Positions 9,654 to 19,517 of a stretch of 22,936 nt of DNA are shown here, piece by piece. Origin of the DNA: Phaeoceros laevis (lineage: Eukaryota; Anthocerotophyta; Anthocerotopsida; Notothyladales); contig JBNGIQ010003941.1 of the NCBI GenBank assembly GCA_049999765.1, forward strand, positions 1 through 22,936, given 5' to 3'. Position numbers and translations under genes: made by a program. Each line of letters begins with the position of its first letter. Within the stretch, counting starts at the first letter, position 1. Under the pieces are notes generated by a model. It was not told the DNA's origin and ran no database searches. It worked only from the letters and a program-made list of their open reading frames with translations.

Positions 9654-9890
9654 CTCTCCTCGACGGAGGTTGAGTATAAAAGCCTCACTGAGGCCTGCAA
9701 GGAAGTGACTTGGACTGTTGGAGCTCTGCGAGAGCTGGGTGTAGAGCAGAACCTGCCGGTGAGTCTATTCTGTGATAACCAATCAGCGATCGCCCTCAGC
9801 ATGAATCCCAGATTTCATGTGAGGACGAAACACATTGAAATACAACATCATTACATAAGAGAGGTAATTGCAGCAGGAAATGTGGAAATC

Positions 9891-9918
9891 ATCTACTGTC
9901 CGACATCTACTGTCCGAC
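9891..9918 (+). repeat. 14-bp exact tandem duplication at the end of pol
   Basis: ATCTACTGTCCGAC occurs at 9891-9904 and directly again at 9905-9918. It shifts the frame by two and separates the YCP residues from the conserved C-terminal TDMTADILTKGL stretch. Confidence 0.95.
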
Positions 9919-10227
9919 AACGGATATGACGGCTGACATCCTGACTAAGGGACTTGGCCGCACGCTGCTGGCCTGTGGAGCAGGGTGCCCGATCGGCAGC
10001 TCGGCATAGCTTGGGCGCAGCAGCGCGGGGACTGGAGCGAAGGCGACAGTGAGCGCAAGCGAAGACATGGCCTAAAAACGGCCTGCCCGAGTCTGGGCTT
10101 TAGGTCTAGGGGTCTGTCAAGTTTCTTTTATAAGTTTAAGTTTCTTGCTGGTTCGTTCGATTCGAAGCGTTAGCAAACAATGAACAATATAAGCATATAA
10201 ACATGCATGTAGTTAGCCCTCTCACCT

Positions 10228-10236
10228 GAGTGGGAG
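10228..10236 (+). other. Polypurine tract
   Basis: GAGTGGGAG lies immediately before the right LTR. This is the position and base composition of the primer for plus-strand DNA synthesis. The exact left limit is uncertain. Confidence 0.8.
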
Positions 10237-10399
10237 TGTTAGAGTAGATTAGTTACACTAAGCTACTTTCACAGGTTCAGGGCTAGGCAGTTGGGAAAAC
10301 CCAACCGCCACCGCGTTAAGGTCACGCAACCGGGAACGCTGTAAGGATCTTTTCCTGCTCACGCTAATACACCGCATCTTAGCGTCTGATCCATTATCA
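10237..10399 (+). repeat. Right LTR of the copia element (163 bp)
   Basis: TG...CA bounded and equal in length to the left LTR, with two substitutions. It is followed directly by the CTCCC target duplication. Confidence 0.95.
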
Positions 10400-10404
10400 C
10401 TCCC
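10400..10404. repeat. Right target-site duplication of the copia element (CTCCC)
   Basis: CTCCC directly after the right LTR matches 4635-4639 exactly. Confidence 0.92.
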
Positions 10405-11062
10405 TAGGAGCCACCGACATGACGAGCCAAAAGGTGCACGTGTGCCAGAAGCATACGTACAGTGAACTTGGTCCAGTTCCAACTGGTGACCAACAACCTG
10501 GAAGGGCCACCTGCAGCTTAATGCTCACTCAACACAGACTTGGCTGCTATCCAACCTCAATAGTTGTTTACGCATCCAACCTGTCACCAGGTTATCCTCG
10601 CTCAACAAGGCTGCCACCTCTTGCAACGCACTAGTCCACTTGCCACCCACCTGGTGCTTTATTCTGAATCTGCAACCAGCTGATATGTGATCACTGCGGA
10701 GATAGGGACCCAGAGAGATGCATCCCTTGGGCCCTGGCGATGCTCACCATATCCTCATGTCACTCCATTTCTCCTCATGGATGTCATCTGAACTACTCCC
10801 ACCCCACAACCTCCAGGTGGCACATTTAGCATATATTCGTTGATGCTGCTGCCTCAGCTATTCAATAGATGCAAGCCTTCGTTTTGGCATTGGTTGGAGT
10901 CATGCCCACAAGCTGCACTGCACTTGACCAGCCCAGGCTGAGCATTCACTCCTTCCGGCAAAAGCTTCTCAGACCGAGAAAAGAATCAGGGTCCGGGCAG
11001 ACCTGCATGACATTTAAACAGGCATAGTCTGCTGAACATATCCAAAACCAGATGTCAGGATG
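10405..11062. other. Intergenic region between the copia element and the mTERF 3' end
   Basis: About 660 bp without a credible coding frame. It should include the 3' UTR of the minus-strand mTERF gene at its right end. No tRNA, repeat or strong secondary-structure signal was found. Confidence 0.45.
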
Positions 11063-12747
11063 TCATTTCCTGCTCCTTTTCGGCTGTTTGCCTTGCTCCT
11101 CGTCTGCCTTCAACTTTAGAACTTTGCGCTTGCACCTCCTCATGAACACCTCATCACTGCATGAGAGGTTGTAGGAAAGGCTAGTGAAGCCGCACCCAGC
11201 AGCCACCGCATACTCGTATCTTGGTTGAATGCGCCCTGACAAACTGTACCCTATATATGCAGGATGGGCAACCAGCTCCACAACATCTTTCTTCATCACA
11301 GCCTTAAGATATTCGACTTTTGGCTTGATAGTACGCTCCAGACTGTAGCTCAACACACTTGGATACAACTTGATCATTCTGCCAGCCAAGCACAGCGAAA
11401 AACAATCGGTGTCAGCGCCCTTGGAAAATTGGAAACTTCAATATTGACATGTACAGGTAAACAGGGCAACGTAGCAACCTAGCAACGTCATCTTTTGTTA
11501 AACCCATACACAGAAAGTAGTCTGTCTTGACACGCAGGTTGTCGTTCACACTGTAGCCAAAGAGCTGGGGGTGAGCCTTCAAGTATCTTGGAAGATCCAC
11601 AACACCAAGGCTTTGCATAAACCCCACAACTTCATCGAACTTATTCATGCTGGAGGTGATGAGCATGGGGTGCTTCAAGTACGCCTTCACAATATCCTCA
11701 TTCTGTGCACAGCACATCCAGAAGTTTTGATAGCCACATGAGGACGTAGAAGTACTTTCGAGCTCAGCCTCACGAAGACCTTATACCATTCAAGAGCAAG
11801 GTTCACCATCTCCCGAGTATCTGACCCATCAATCTACCAACCTTGAGGCCAAGTTCAATGAGGGCACGAGTCATTGCTAGGACATGCCGCTCCATATGAC
11901 AAGTGAGAACCCGGGGATGGCGGCAAATGCACTTCACCATTTGTTCTTTCGAGAAACCCAGCCCCTGTAAGTACTGAACCTGTTGAGACGACAGATGACT
12001 AAGCAATCCAGCCACCATGAATTTTGCAATAAGCCTTTTAAATGCGTACACAGCAGGAGCTTGACCTACCTTAGGCCGTAAGCAAGCATCAACGCTGCTG
12101 GAAGCAAGGTAGACGTTGTCAAACATACACAATGCCGCTTGTGGTCCACTGCAACCGACCTCCTCTGTCAAAAATGCGGCCACATGGCTGGAGTTCTTCA
12201 ACGAGTGCCTCAGAATGGCGAATCGGATCGAGGACTTGGTGCAGGACTGCAGCCTCGTGAGGTTGGCTTCACTAAGTCCCAATTCTCTAAAAAACTGCAA
12301 CCGTTCCTGCACCTTACATGTGGTAGATAAGCTGGACTCCTGCGCATCAAGTCCAATCTCCAACTTCTCAAAAGACCCATTGGCTTGCAGCTCATCCTCG
12401 TCCAGACCGCTTTCCTCTGGGGGGACAACCTCCTGCGTCATTGGCGCTACCGGCCCACGTCTGCCATACCTAGCCATACTCTGCTCCACAATTGCGGATG
12501 CCGCCGCAAATTCGCGATGGACCAGTTGGATGGAGCGGTTCCCTTCTCCGCGAAAGGGAGGCAAGGCCAGTTCGACGACGCGAGGCACCCCATTCCTGAA
12601 CCAACAATGCACCAGCGTCCTGACTCCGGCACCAATGAAGGCGAAGCCGCTCTCCGGAAGATGCCTCTGCTGCAGAGTTGAGCAAGCTACCCCGCGGCTC
12701 ATCATACACAATCTTTGACGGAGCCATGGACACCATGCCCTTCGCAT
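11063..12747 (-). CDS. mTERF-repeat protein, probably organelle-targeted; frame breaks present
   Basis: mTERF proteins are helical-repeat proteins that act in plastid or mitochondrial transcription, splicing or translation. Repeats are clear in three open segments: 12990-11803 (end HLSSQQVQYLQGLGFSKEQM... and RHPRVLTCHMERHV), 11717-11412 (YLKAHPQLFGYSVNDNL) and 11389-11063 (KLYPSVLSYSLERTIKPKVEY, basic C-terminal tail ending KRSRK). I place the start at the ATG at 12747; ATGs at 12705 and 12702 are alternatives, and the frame is open to 12990. The N-terminus is Arg/Ser/Ala-rich, like a transit peptide. A likely 71-bp intron is 11773-11703 (GTGAGG...CACAG), joining WYKVF to NEDIVKAYLKHP. Two 1-base shifts are still needed: near 11815-11835, and at the GGG of 11420-11418, where GG would join the frames. 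Predicted length is roughly 520-540 aa. It may be a recent pseudogene or a true gene with two sequence errors. Confidence 0.72.
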
Positions 12748-13272
12748 CTGGGGTGTGCGGATCGAGCAATGTACCTCGGCGGCGAGAGATATAGGTCTCG
12801 GACTCCATGTGTGGGCCCCACCACATACCCATCCATTATGATTTCTGCCTGCCGCTAGTAATGCGCTGGCCCATCCAACCGAGCATGCCGCTCCTCCCAC
12901 CCACCCATCATGCTTCCACATGCCGGATGCCAATGTGGAAAGAATCCAGCTTACACCGGGTTTGTTCACACCGAGGTGACCACTAACCATTTTCAGCCGT
13001 GATTATACGAATTACGACTCGATTTCCCACACTGACTGTGCTTGTCGCCTTGAGGCTCCGCCAACTGGCAATCGGCATGACAACCATTACTGCCAGGACT
13101 GAGCCTGCTGCATGGGCAAATCGGAGCTGGCCTGCACTTCTTCCTCTTGTTTGCAGGGAATTCCGGGCCATCGAACTTATTGGGGAAGTTTGCCCAAAGC
13201 TAAGCCATCTTGGAAGCTCGTGGTTTGCGCTTAACAAGTCTGTGTCTTTGTGAAAGCGGAGGGTTTGCAGAG
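12748..13272. promoter_or_regulatory. Shared upstream region between divergent mTERF and dehydrogenase genes
   Basis: The two start codons face away from each other with about 525 bp between them, so this interval must hold both promoters and 5' leaders. The sequence TTTGCAG just before the dehydrogenase ATG resembles a splice acceptor, so a 5'-UTR intron is possible. No clear TATA box is visible for either gene. The exact extent depends on which mTERF start is used. Confidence 0.4.
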
Positions 13273-14877
13273 ATGGCTCTCGACTTTATCAACTGGATTT
13301 TGGACTTAGTGCTGCCGCCCACGGCTGTGCTGTTTTTGATGTTCAATTACCCCATCATTCTCTTCTTCCAGTTCTGGAGTTTCGTCTTGCGCTGGATCTT
13401 CCCTGAGAGGGTGCGCGGGAAGGTGGTTCTGATAACCGGGGCCTCCTCAGGCATCGGAGAGGTGACCCGTCTCGCATCTTTAGGCCTCATCTTTGTTTAA
13501 CTTCCAACTCCTAGCCGTCCTTGGAATGTCAACAGAAGGCCTTGTTTTCTGACCAAGAGCGAGGGAATTTCATGCTCACTGGCCTCGTCTTGCATGCTGC
13601 AGCACATAGCGTACCAGTATGCCAAGAGAGGAGCAAGTCTGGCGCTGGTAGCCAAAAGGGAGAACTTGCTGAGAGACGTATCAGACAGGTGCCGGAACCT
13701 TGGGGCACCGCATGTGCACTGCATTACTGCCGATGTCGCCAAGGAAGAGGAGTGCCGCAGATTTGTGGACGAAACCATCAACCAGTTCGGACGCTGTAGG
13801 TTCCTCCTCCTTCATCAAAGCGAATTTGGTGTTGCGTCGCTTCTACAGGTGCTTGTGGTTGAGCCTGCCACCGTCCTGATTTTTGTCTTCCCCGTGCAGT
13901 GGACCACTTGGTGAACAATGCCGGCGTCACGCACTCTTCCTTCTTTGAGGAAGTCAGGGATGTATCCGCGTTTGAGCAAGTCGTGGTAGGTCTTGAAATT
14001 TCCTCCCAACTCGACAGGGTTTCCTCATTCCTCAGGCCTGCACGCATCTGACCTGATGTCTGGTGGTGATGTTCAGGACGTGACCTTCTGGGGATACGTT
14101 TACTCCACATACTACGCTCTTCCTCACTTGAAGCGCTCCAAGGGCAAAATTCTGGTGAACGCCTCGGTTGCAGCTTGGTTCCCCCACCCCCGCGAGTCTG
14201 TCTACAATGTGAGTTGTGAGCTTGGACTGTGCATGCGAATTCCTTTCAGCTGAAAGCGTCCCTTGTCACGGTCACTGTCTCTTGATCAAGCACACCATTT
14301 GAGCAAGTTTACAAGTGCTTGTTGTCTGCTCCACCAGGCTGCAAAAGCAGGAGTTATCCAGCTCTTTGACACTCTGCGGGTGGAGATCGGCAACCAGGTC
14401 TCCATCACCATACTCCAGCCCGGTGCCACCGAGAGTGAGATGACCAGAGGCAAGGCTGTGGGACCGGATGGTCGTCTGCAGATGCTTACTGACGATGCCC
14501 GAGACGTATGCAAGCTCCCTTGAAGCCTTTGAACACAGGAATGATTTTGAAGCTCTTGCCTGCTTCAGATTTTGCCACTTGACTCATTGCAATTGTTGTT
14601 GCAGACTCACTTCGGCCCCATGCCTGTGACCTACGCCGAGACCGTGGCTAAAGCTGCAGTGCAGGGTACGCTGCGCAGCTACCGCTACGTCATCATCCCC
14701 TTCTGGTATTCAGTGTTCCTCATCTACCGCATCTTGGTCCCGGAGTTCCTCGACTACTGGTTGCGCGTGATCTATGTGACCAAGGTCGACAAGAAAAGAT
14801 ACACCAGCAAGGGTCTCGTGGACACCTTAGGTGTCAAGCAGACTCTATTTCCGGAGTCCATCCGGAAGACTGAGTGA
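13273..14877 (+). CDS. 11-beta-hydroxysteroid dehydrogenase-like / steroleosin-like SDR, 346 aa
   Basis: Short-chain dehydrogenase of the plant HSD (steroleosin) type, an NAD(P)-dependent oxidoreductase of ER or lipid-droplet membranes acting on sterol-like or lipid alcohols. Exons: 13273-13461, 13603-13795, 13900-13985, 14077-14208, 14338-14505, 14605-14877; all introns (91-141 bp) are GT...AG and all phases agree. A hydrophobic N-terminal anchor with prolines (residues about 8-42, LVLPPTAVLFLMFNYP) matches the membrane anchor of the family. The cofactor motif TGASSGIG is at 55-62, NNAG at 133-136, the catalytic Ser at 186 (NAS), and Tyr199-Lys203 (YNAAK) spans an exon junction. The C-terminus (LFPESIRKTE) matches plant HSD1 ends. 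The length is close to Arabidopsis HSD1 (about 349). The usual active-site Asn in the NFWG motif is Thr159 here. The ATG has purine at -3 and G at +4. Confidence 0.93.
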
Positions 14878-15204
14878 AGTAAATTCTGAGTCCTAGGTAG
14901 CTAGGATGATACTCTTTGATGATCATGATCAGGCAAGGAATTGAAAGTCCTGACGGCATCGCAGACAGACACTAGTAGTCGGCAAGTACACATGCAGTGG
15001 GCGTATGAATCGGAAACCCCTCTTTGTTGTGATTTGCTTTGATTTTAATACAAGTTGATATGGAGTGGAATCTTGAGGCGGTTCGATTTCTTCTGCCTTT
15101 CCTGCATGTTGTAGAAAGATTACTGTCCTCCTGCATCTTGTGGAATGATTCCCGTCCTCGGCGACGTGCGGATCACCTACCTGGAGAATGATGGAGCGAA
15201 GGTC

Positions 15205-15219
15205 GGGTTTAGGGTTTAG
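15205..15219 (+). promoter_or_regulatory. Telo-box (plant telomere-like motif)
   Basis: GGGTTTAGGGTTTAG contains the complement of the plant telo-box AAACCCTAA (15209-15217). In plants these motifs are common in promoters and 5' leaders of housekeeping and translation genes and are bound by TRB/Pur-alpha-type proteins. It lies about 770 bp upstream of the Mo25 ATG. Only about two repeat units are present, so it is not an interstitial telomere. Confidence 0.5.
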
Positions 15220-15501
15220 AAAGGCAGGGAGTATCTCTATCTGTTCTGTTTATCCAGGCGGGCGTTAGAGAGATAAGTCTGTTGCATCTATCTGTTTGAT
15301 GCTCCAGGCTTCTTCCTGCGAACACGCGATCCCAGGAGTGGAGGTTTTGTCATGTTCCCCAGGTAAGAGTGGCTGCAAATCTTGCACATTGGCGTCGTGT
15401 GGAAAGCAGCAATCTACCCGGATATGGTCTAATTTTGAGCGCACGGCGCACCCCGTGATTTGCTTGCTCACGGAATTTGGTTGGGAGGCAGTTAAATCCG
15501 C

Positions 15502-15524
15502 GGGCGGGGGCGGGGGCCAGGGGG
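15502..15524 (+). promoter_or_regulatory. G-quadruplex motif / GC box upstream of Mo25
   Basis: Four G runs (GGG, GGGGG, GGGGG, GGGGG) are separated by loops of 1, 1 and 3 bases. This satisfies the standard intramolecular G-quadruplex pattern with very short loops. It lies about 470 bp upstream of the Mo25 start, within its likely promoter or leader. Any function is inferred. Confidence 0.5.
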
Positions 15525-15989
15525 AACAGTAATTAGCCCCGCGAGTTTGTGAGTCGTGACGATAGCAAAGTGGAGGGATGACTCTAAGAATCCCCTGACC
15601 GACTGCTTTACTCTCTTGCTGCCAGAAGAGCCAGGCTGTGCGAGTGCGACCCCTCTTCCTCCCGTGGGGTGCTGGTGCTGGTGGCCCGACCCGCACCGAT
15701 GTGAGCCTGGCAAAGATGTGGAGGATCAGCGGGGGCAGGGCTTGTGTGGACAGATGCGGCTGACGGGCTCGATCTCACCAGGCAGCGGGTGATGCCACTC
15801 TCATGCGGGGTAGGGCTCTGAGCTCGGAGCTTCCGCTGGGGCTGCAATTCCCCACGGATTGCCGCTGATGTGGGGTAAGTTCCGGGAAGAGAAGGGTGCT
15901 GGTGTCTGGTTGATGAGGACTGCGTCCGCGGAGCTGGCCGAGGCCGCCTGCGGTGTAGCCTAAATTGAGAGCAGAGCGGGGAGGGAGCC

Positions 15990-18840
15990 ATGCCCAAGGG
16001 TTTGTTCAAAACCAAGCCCCGGACGGCTCAAGAGCTTGTCCGGGCCACCAGGGAACTCCTCATCGCTGTGGATCAGCTGCCATTGCGCGACCCCAAAAGA
16101 GAGGAGAAGGTGCGGTGCCCTCTGCCTGCCTTCCTATGATGTGCTGGGCTCAAACTGTTGTCCTCCACTGATGGGGGAATCGTTTGCGGCTCCCCTGCAG
16201 AATGCGGAATTGGTGAAGGCCATCCGTGAATTGAAAATCTCGCTGTACGGCAACAGCGAATGCGAGCCTGTGCCGGAGGTCCAAGCGCAAGTGACGCAGG
16301 AGGTGTTCAGGGAGAATACAATGAGGCTTCTCATTTTGATTCTTCCCAAGCTTGAACTGGAGGTGTGGGGCAATACGGATTGGCTTGGAGAAGTAGAAAT
16401 GTCCACATGCGCGGCAGTAGAGGGGAAGTGCTGATGGGAAGTGATGCTTTTGTGCAGGCTCGCAAGGATATAACCCAAGTAGTTGCGAACCTGCAGCGGC
16501 AGCAGGTGCAGTCTCGGCTGATTGCCTGCGACTATCTGGAAGCAAACAAGGATTTGCTGGATCGGCTGATTGCAGGGTAAGAAGGGGCAGCCATGTGATT
16601 GTAGAATGTTTGTACCGGCTTTCTGAAGGGGCTCTAGGGCTCAGCATTCATCCGGGGCTGATGCCATAGCATGTCACCAACATTTCTTCTGGGTTTATCT
16701 ATGCGCCTCATGGCATGCAAAGGGTCACTTGTTGGTATCCGGTCATGCTCAGTTGCCTCTTATGCCCCTCTTATGCGGATAAAATTTGTAGAGCTCATTT
16801 CTAACCATATGCAAGGAAATACCGCCTTTTCAAATACCAAACCTTCTGCGAACTGTATGGGCAGCCAACGAAAGCAGTCAAAACGTTCATCCTGAAAGTG
16901 CTTCTAACTATTGCATGATTGGAACCTGACATGGGCTTTGCCGTGAAAGTGGTGCCGTTTTTGTTGTAAGATTTATTCAGTTTTTAGCATGTTCATATGC
17001 AGATATGAGAATTCCGAAGTCGCCTTGCATTACGGTACAATGCTTCGAGAGTGCATTCGGCATCAAAGTATAACCCGGTAACAGGCTTTTGTTGATGGTG
17101 TCTGATAATACGACTGTCTTTTACCCTTTGGTCTTTACAAGTCTAGTTCACAGCTTCTATCAAGAGTGCAAATGTCAGAAGCATGCGTGCTGACGTACAA
17201 GATGCTTTAGTAGGCTGGGAGTGTGTGATCGCCTGGTCTCCTTGGATTAGTGTCATTACTGATAGTCACCACTGTTACTTGGTCAGGTATGTTCTGGACT
17301 CAGAAAACATGGCAAAAATATTTGATTATATTGAGCTTCCCAATTTTGATGTGGCATCTGATGCTGCAGCAACTTTTAAGGTCAGGTTTGCTTCTTTATA
17401 CTTCACTAGTCGCCACATCTGACGTCAGCTAGACTTTGAAGCCATAGCTGCCTTAACAAACTTGGTCTGTCAGCGTCTAATGATGCTCGTGTCTCAAGCA
17501 TCTTTGAGTGGTTCCCCCTCCCGTGTGACAATGTTTTACGGAAAATGAGAACGATGAAGTTGCAAAATGTTGAGTCTCGTTTGGCCAGCTCCCTTGCAAA
17601 ATCTGAGGGCACAGGACAATTAAGGAACCAGCTTACAAGTGACAGCTGACTGCTGTTTTATGAGGCTTGCGGTGTTACACACATTGCACTTCAAGCAAAC
17701 TGACTTGCTAAATTCAGGCTTTATAGACTTTGTACCAAAACTGTACTTGGTGGTACAGAAGTCCTTACCTTGTGCGGAATCATTAGTGGTCTCCTGTTAC
17801 TGACCTTGCCATGTTCTGGTACTCAGGAGCTTCTGACCAGACATAAGTCCACTGTAGCGGAGTACCTGGCAAAAAATTATGACTGGGTGAGTGACGTAGA
17901 AGTTGGACATTTGCAAGCAGAGGTTCGCGCAATGCATGAAGGTTTTGAACTAACTGTTCTTTTGTGGCAGTTCTTCACGAATTTCAATGCCAAATTGTTG
18001 CAGTCGGAAAAGTATATAACTCGCAGACAGGCAGTGAAGGTTTGTTTGTCTACACCTTCACTCTTAGCTGGTTTGGATGTTCACACTTTGTGCTCAACTT
18101 GATTAGTTCCAACCTCACACAATCAGGGAAAGTTTTCAACTATTTGCTGCTTTTAACTTTCGTATTCAAGTGAACTGTTCGTGTGCAGCTTCTTGGAGAC
18201 ATTCTCCTTGATCGATCAAATGTGGCAGTGATGATGCGATATGTTAGCTCAAAAGAAAATCTCATTATTCTCATGACTCTGTTGAAGGTAGAAGCGATGG
18301 ATAACCTCAGTGTTGATATCTTACAGGGTCTGTAGTATTCACAACATATTGTCTTCGAATCAGTATTTTGTAGTTTGCTTCTCATGCAAGTTCTTTGTGT
18401 AACAGGAGCCAAGCAAAAATATCCAAGTTGAAGCCTTCCATGTCTTTAAGGTTTACTGCCTGGCAATCACTTGGTTGTTTGTAGCAGTCAGTCTCTCATG
18501 CTCGTTAGGAAATCTAGACTCTTGAAAGCAGCCAGCGAACTGATTCTGCCCTTGGCATGGACGCAGGTTTTTGTGGCCAATGTCAACAAGCCGCCAGACA
18601 TTGTGAGCATCCTTATTGGCAATCGCAGCAAGCTGCTGCGATTTTTTGAGAGCTTCAAAACAGAAAAAGGTGAGCTAAGAGTTGGTTTCGGTGTGCCACT
18701 TGCTTGTTCAGGCTATCTATCTTTAGCGGCCACGGTTCTGCTGTTCAAATGTTCTTGTGGAATGCGCAGAGGATGAGCAATTTGAACAGGACAAGGAACA
18801 GGTGGTGAAGGAGATTTTGAGCCTGGTGGCCCCTGCCTGA
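15990..18840 (+). CDS. Mo25-like protein (calcium-binding protein 39 family), 338 aa
   Basis: Mo25 is an armadillo-like scaffold that binds STE20/GCK-family kinases (STRAD-LKB1 in animals; Hippo/MOR-type pathways in fungi and plants) and acts in polarity and cytokinesis. Eleven exons join in phase: 15990-16109, 16201-16362, 16458-16576, 17003-17077, 17287-17380, 17827-17886, 17971-18039, 18189-18287, 18406-18450, 18567-18669, 18770-18840. All ten introns (84-446 bp) are GT...AG; some donors are weak (GTTTGT, GTTTAC, GTGTGG). The total of 339 codons including the stop matches the usual length of about 340 residues. Family landmarks are [68 protein letters not shown] and [10 protein letters not shown]. 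The ATG at 15990 (GAGCCATGC) begins MPKGLFKTK, comparable to animal MPFPFGKSHK. No lesion was found. A CATAAA element near 18978 may serve polyadenylation. Confidence 0.95.
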
Positions 18841-19517
18841 TGGATATCCGCTTATCTGGGGGCTCACTTCCAGTATCTTCTTAAATTATATGCTGCATCC
18901 TCGAAATTAGCCTTGGGTAGAAGGGGTCCTCCATGATCTATGGGTGCATTGTTGTACATTGCGATAGGACAACAGTGCATAAATAGTTTGGGTTTTTGTG
19001 AGTATGTGTACATTCACTACATTGCCAGTCACCAGCATTATTTTAAAAGGCCTTCGTTGAAGCCTCAGACGTTACCCTTTCCGACACCACGTTTTGCTAC
19101 ACCCAGGGTGTAATTTAGGGTTGACTAGTTGGCAAGACTGTGCGAGGAACGGATCGTCATACACGAACCGTAATTGAGGCACTGTACTTGCATTTCCCAG
19201 CCATCGAGCTGCTTCCCGAGCTGGAGCGTTGCAACCTGGGCTCACGGCCTTCAGCACGCGCGCAGATTATTGTGACGAGGCAGCTTCTTCAGTCTCGGCA
19301 CCCTGCTCTGCAGAGATCCGTGTCGTTGATCGATATGTACAAGCTCAAAGTCGATCACAGAGCTCTTGATTCCTGAGCCGGCGTAGCAACCGTATATGGA
19401 CCAGGGGCCTGGATGACGCCTAGGGCAAGGCTGCTGGACGCTTTTACTGGCAGGGAGGCATCCACTTTCGTAGTGTATTGCTGCATCAGGTGAACGAGAA
19501 CTAGTTGTCCTTTTAGG
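18841..19517. other. Intergenic region between Mo25 and the UreH-like gene
   Basis: About 680 bp holding the Mo25 3' UTR and the upstream region of the next gene. A short frame at 19140-19376 has a non-descript translation and is not supported as a gene. No repeats or RNA genes were seen. Confidence 0.45.

Larger units (their letters stand above)
9341..9955 (+). pseudogene. copia pol, RNase H, broken by two tandem duplications
   Basis: The frame continues after the TGA with RFVSNPNMQHND and the RNase H motif YSDADWAGDPDTRKS (9479 onward). A 58-bp exact tandem duplication (9538-9595, 9596-9653) shifts the frame by one. Reading then continues in the third frame with LSSTEVEYKSLTEACKE, the DNQSAIAL region and HIEIQHHYIRE. 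A second, 14-bp exact duplication (9891-9904, 9905-9918) breaks the frame again just before the usual ADILTKGL ending. RNase H would normally remove the RNA strand during reverse transcription. Confidence 0.88.
4640..10399 (+). mobile_element. Complete but coding-defective Ty1/copia LTR retrotransposon, 5760 bp
   Basis: The element has two 163-bp LTRs starting TGTTAG and ending TATCA, a 5-bp target duplication, a primer-binding site abutting the left LTR and a purine-rich tract abutting the right LTR. Domain order is gag with zinc knuckle, protease, integrase, reverse transcriptase, RNase H. Integrase before reverse transcriptase is diagnostic of copia rather than gypsy elements. LTRs differ at only two positions (G/A in GTCACGCGACC and C/A in ACGCTCATAC), so insertion appears recent. 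Nevertheless the gag-pol frame is broken at least seven times: two breaks in gag or the gag-pol junction, one frame break and one TAG in integrase, one TGA before RNase H, and two tandem duplications of 58 and 14 bp. It cannot make a full polyprotein as read. Recent movement would therefore need enzymes from another copy, unless some breaks are sequence errors. Confidence 0.95.
14878..15989. other. Intergenic region between the dehydrogenase and Mo25
   Basis: About 1.1 kb. The left part is the dehydrogenase 3' UTR, with an AATACA-type poly(A) element possible near 15047. The right part is the Mo25 promoter and 5' leader, which becomes GC-rich. It contains a telo-box (15205-15219) and a G-quadruplex motif (15502-15524). 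No coding frame is supported. Confidence 0.5.

Noticed and set aside
12116-12718. 200-aa plus-strand ORF
   Set aside because: It is antisense to the mTERF first exon, whose frame has family similarity.
15205-15219. Interstitial telomere repeat
   Set aside because: Only about two units of TTTAGGG are present, which fits a promoter telo-box better than telomeric DNA.
15265-15696. 143-aa minus-strand ORF upstream of Mo25
   Set aside because: It runs antisense through the G-rich tract, has Pro/His-rich composition and no recognisable domain.
19140-19376. 78-aa ORF between Mo25 and the UreH-like gene
   Set aside because: Short, no domain, in the expected promoter region; composition does not stand out from random frames.
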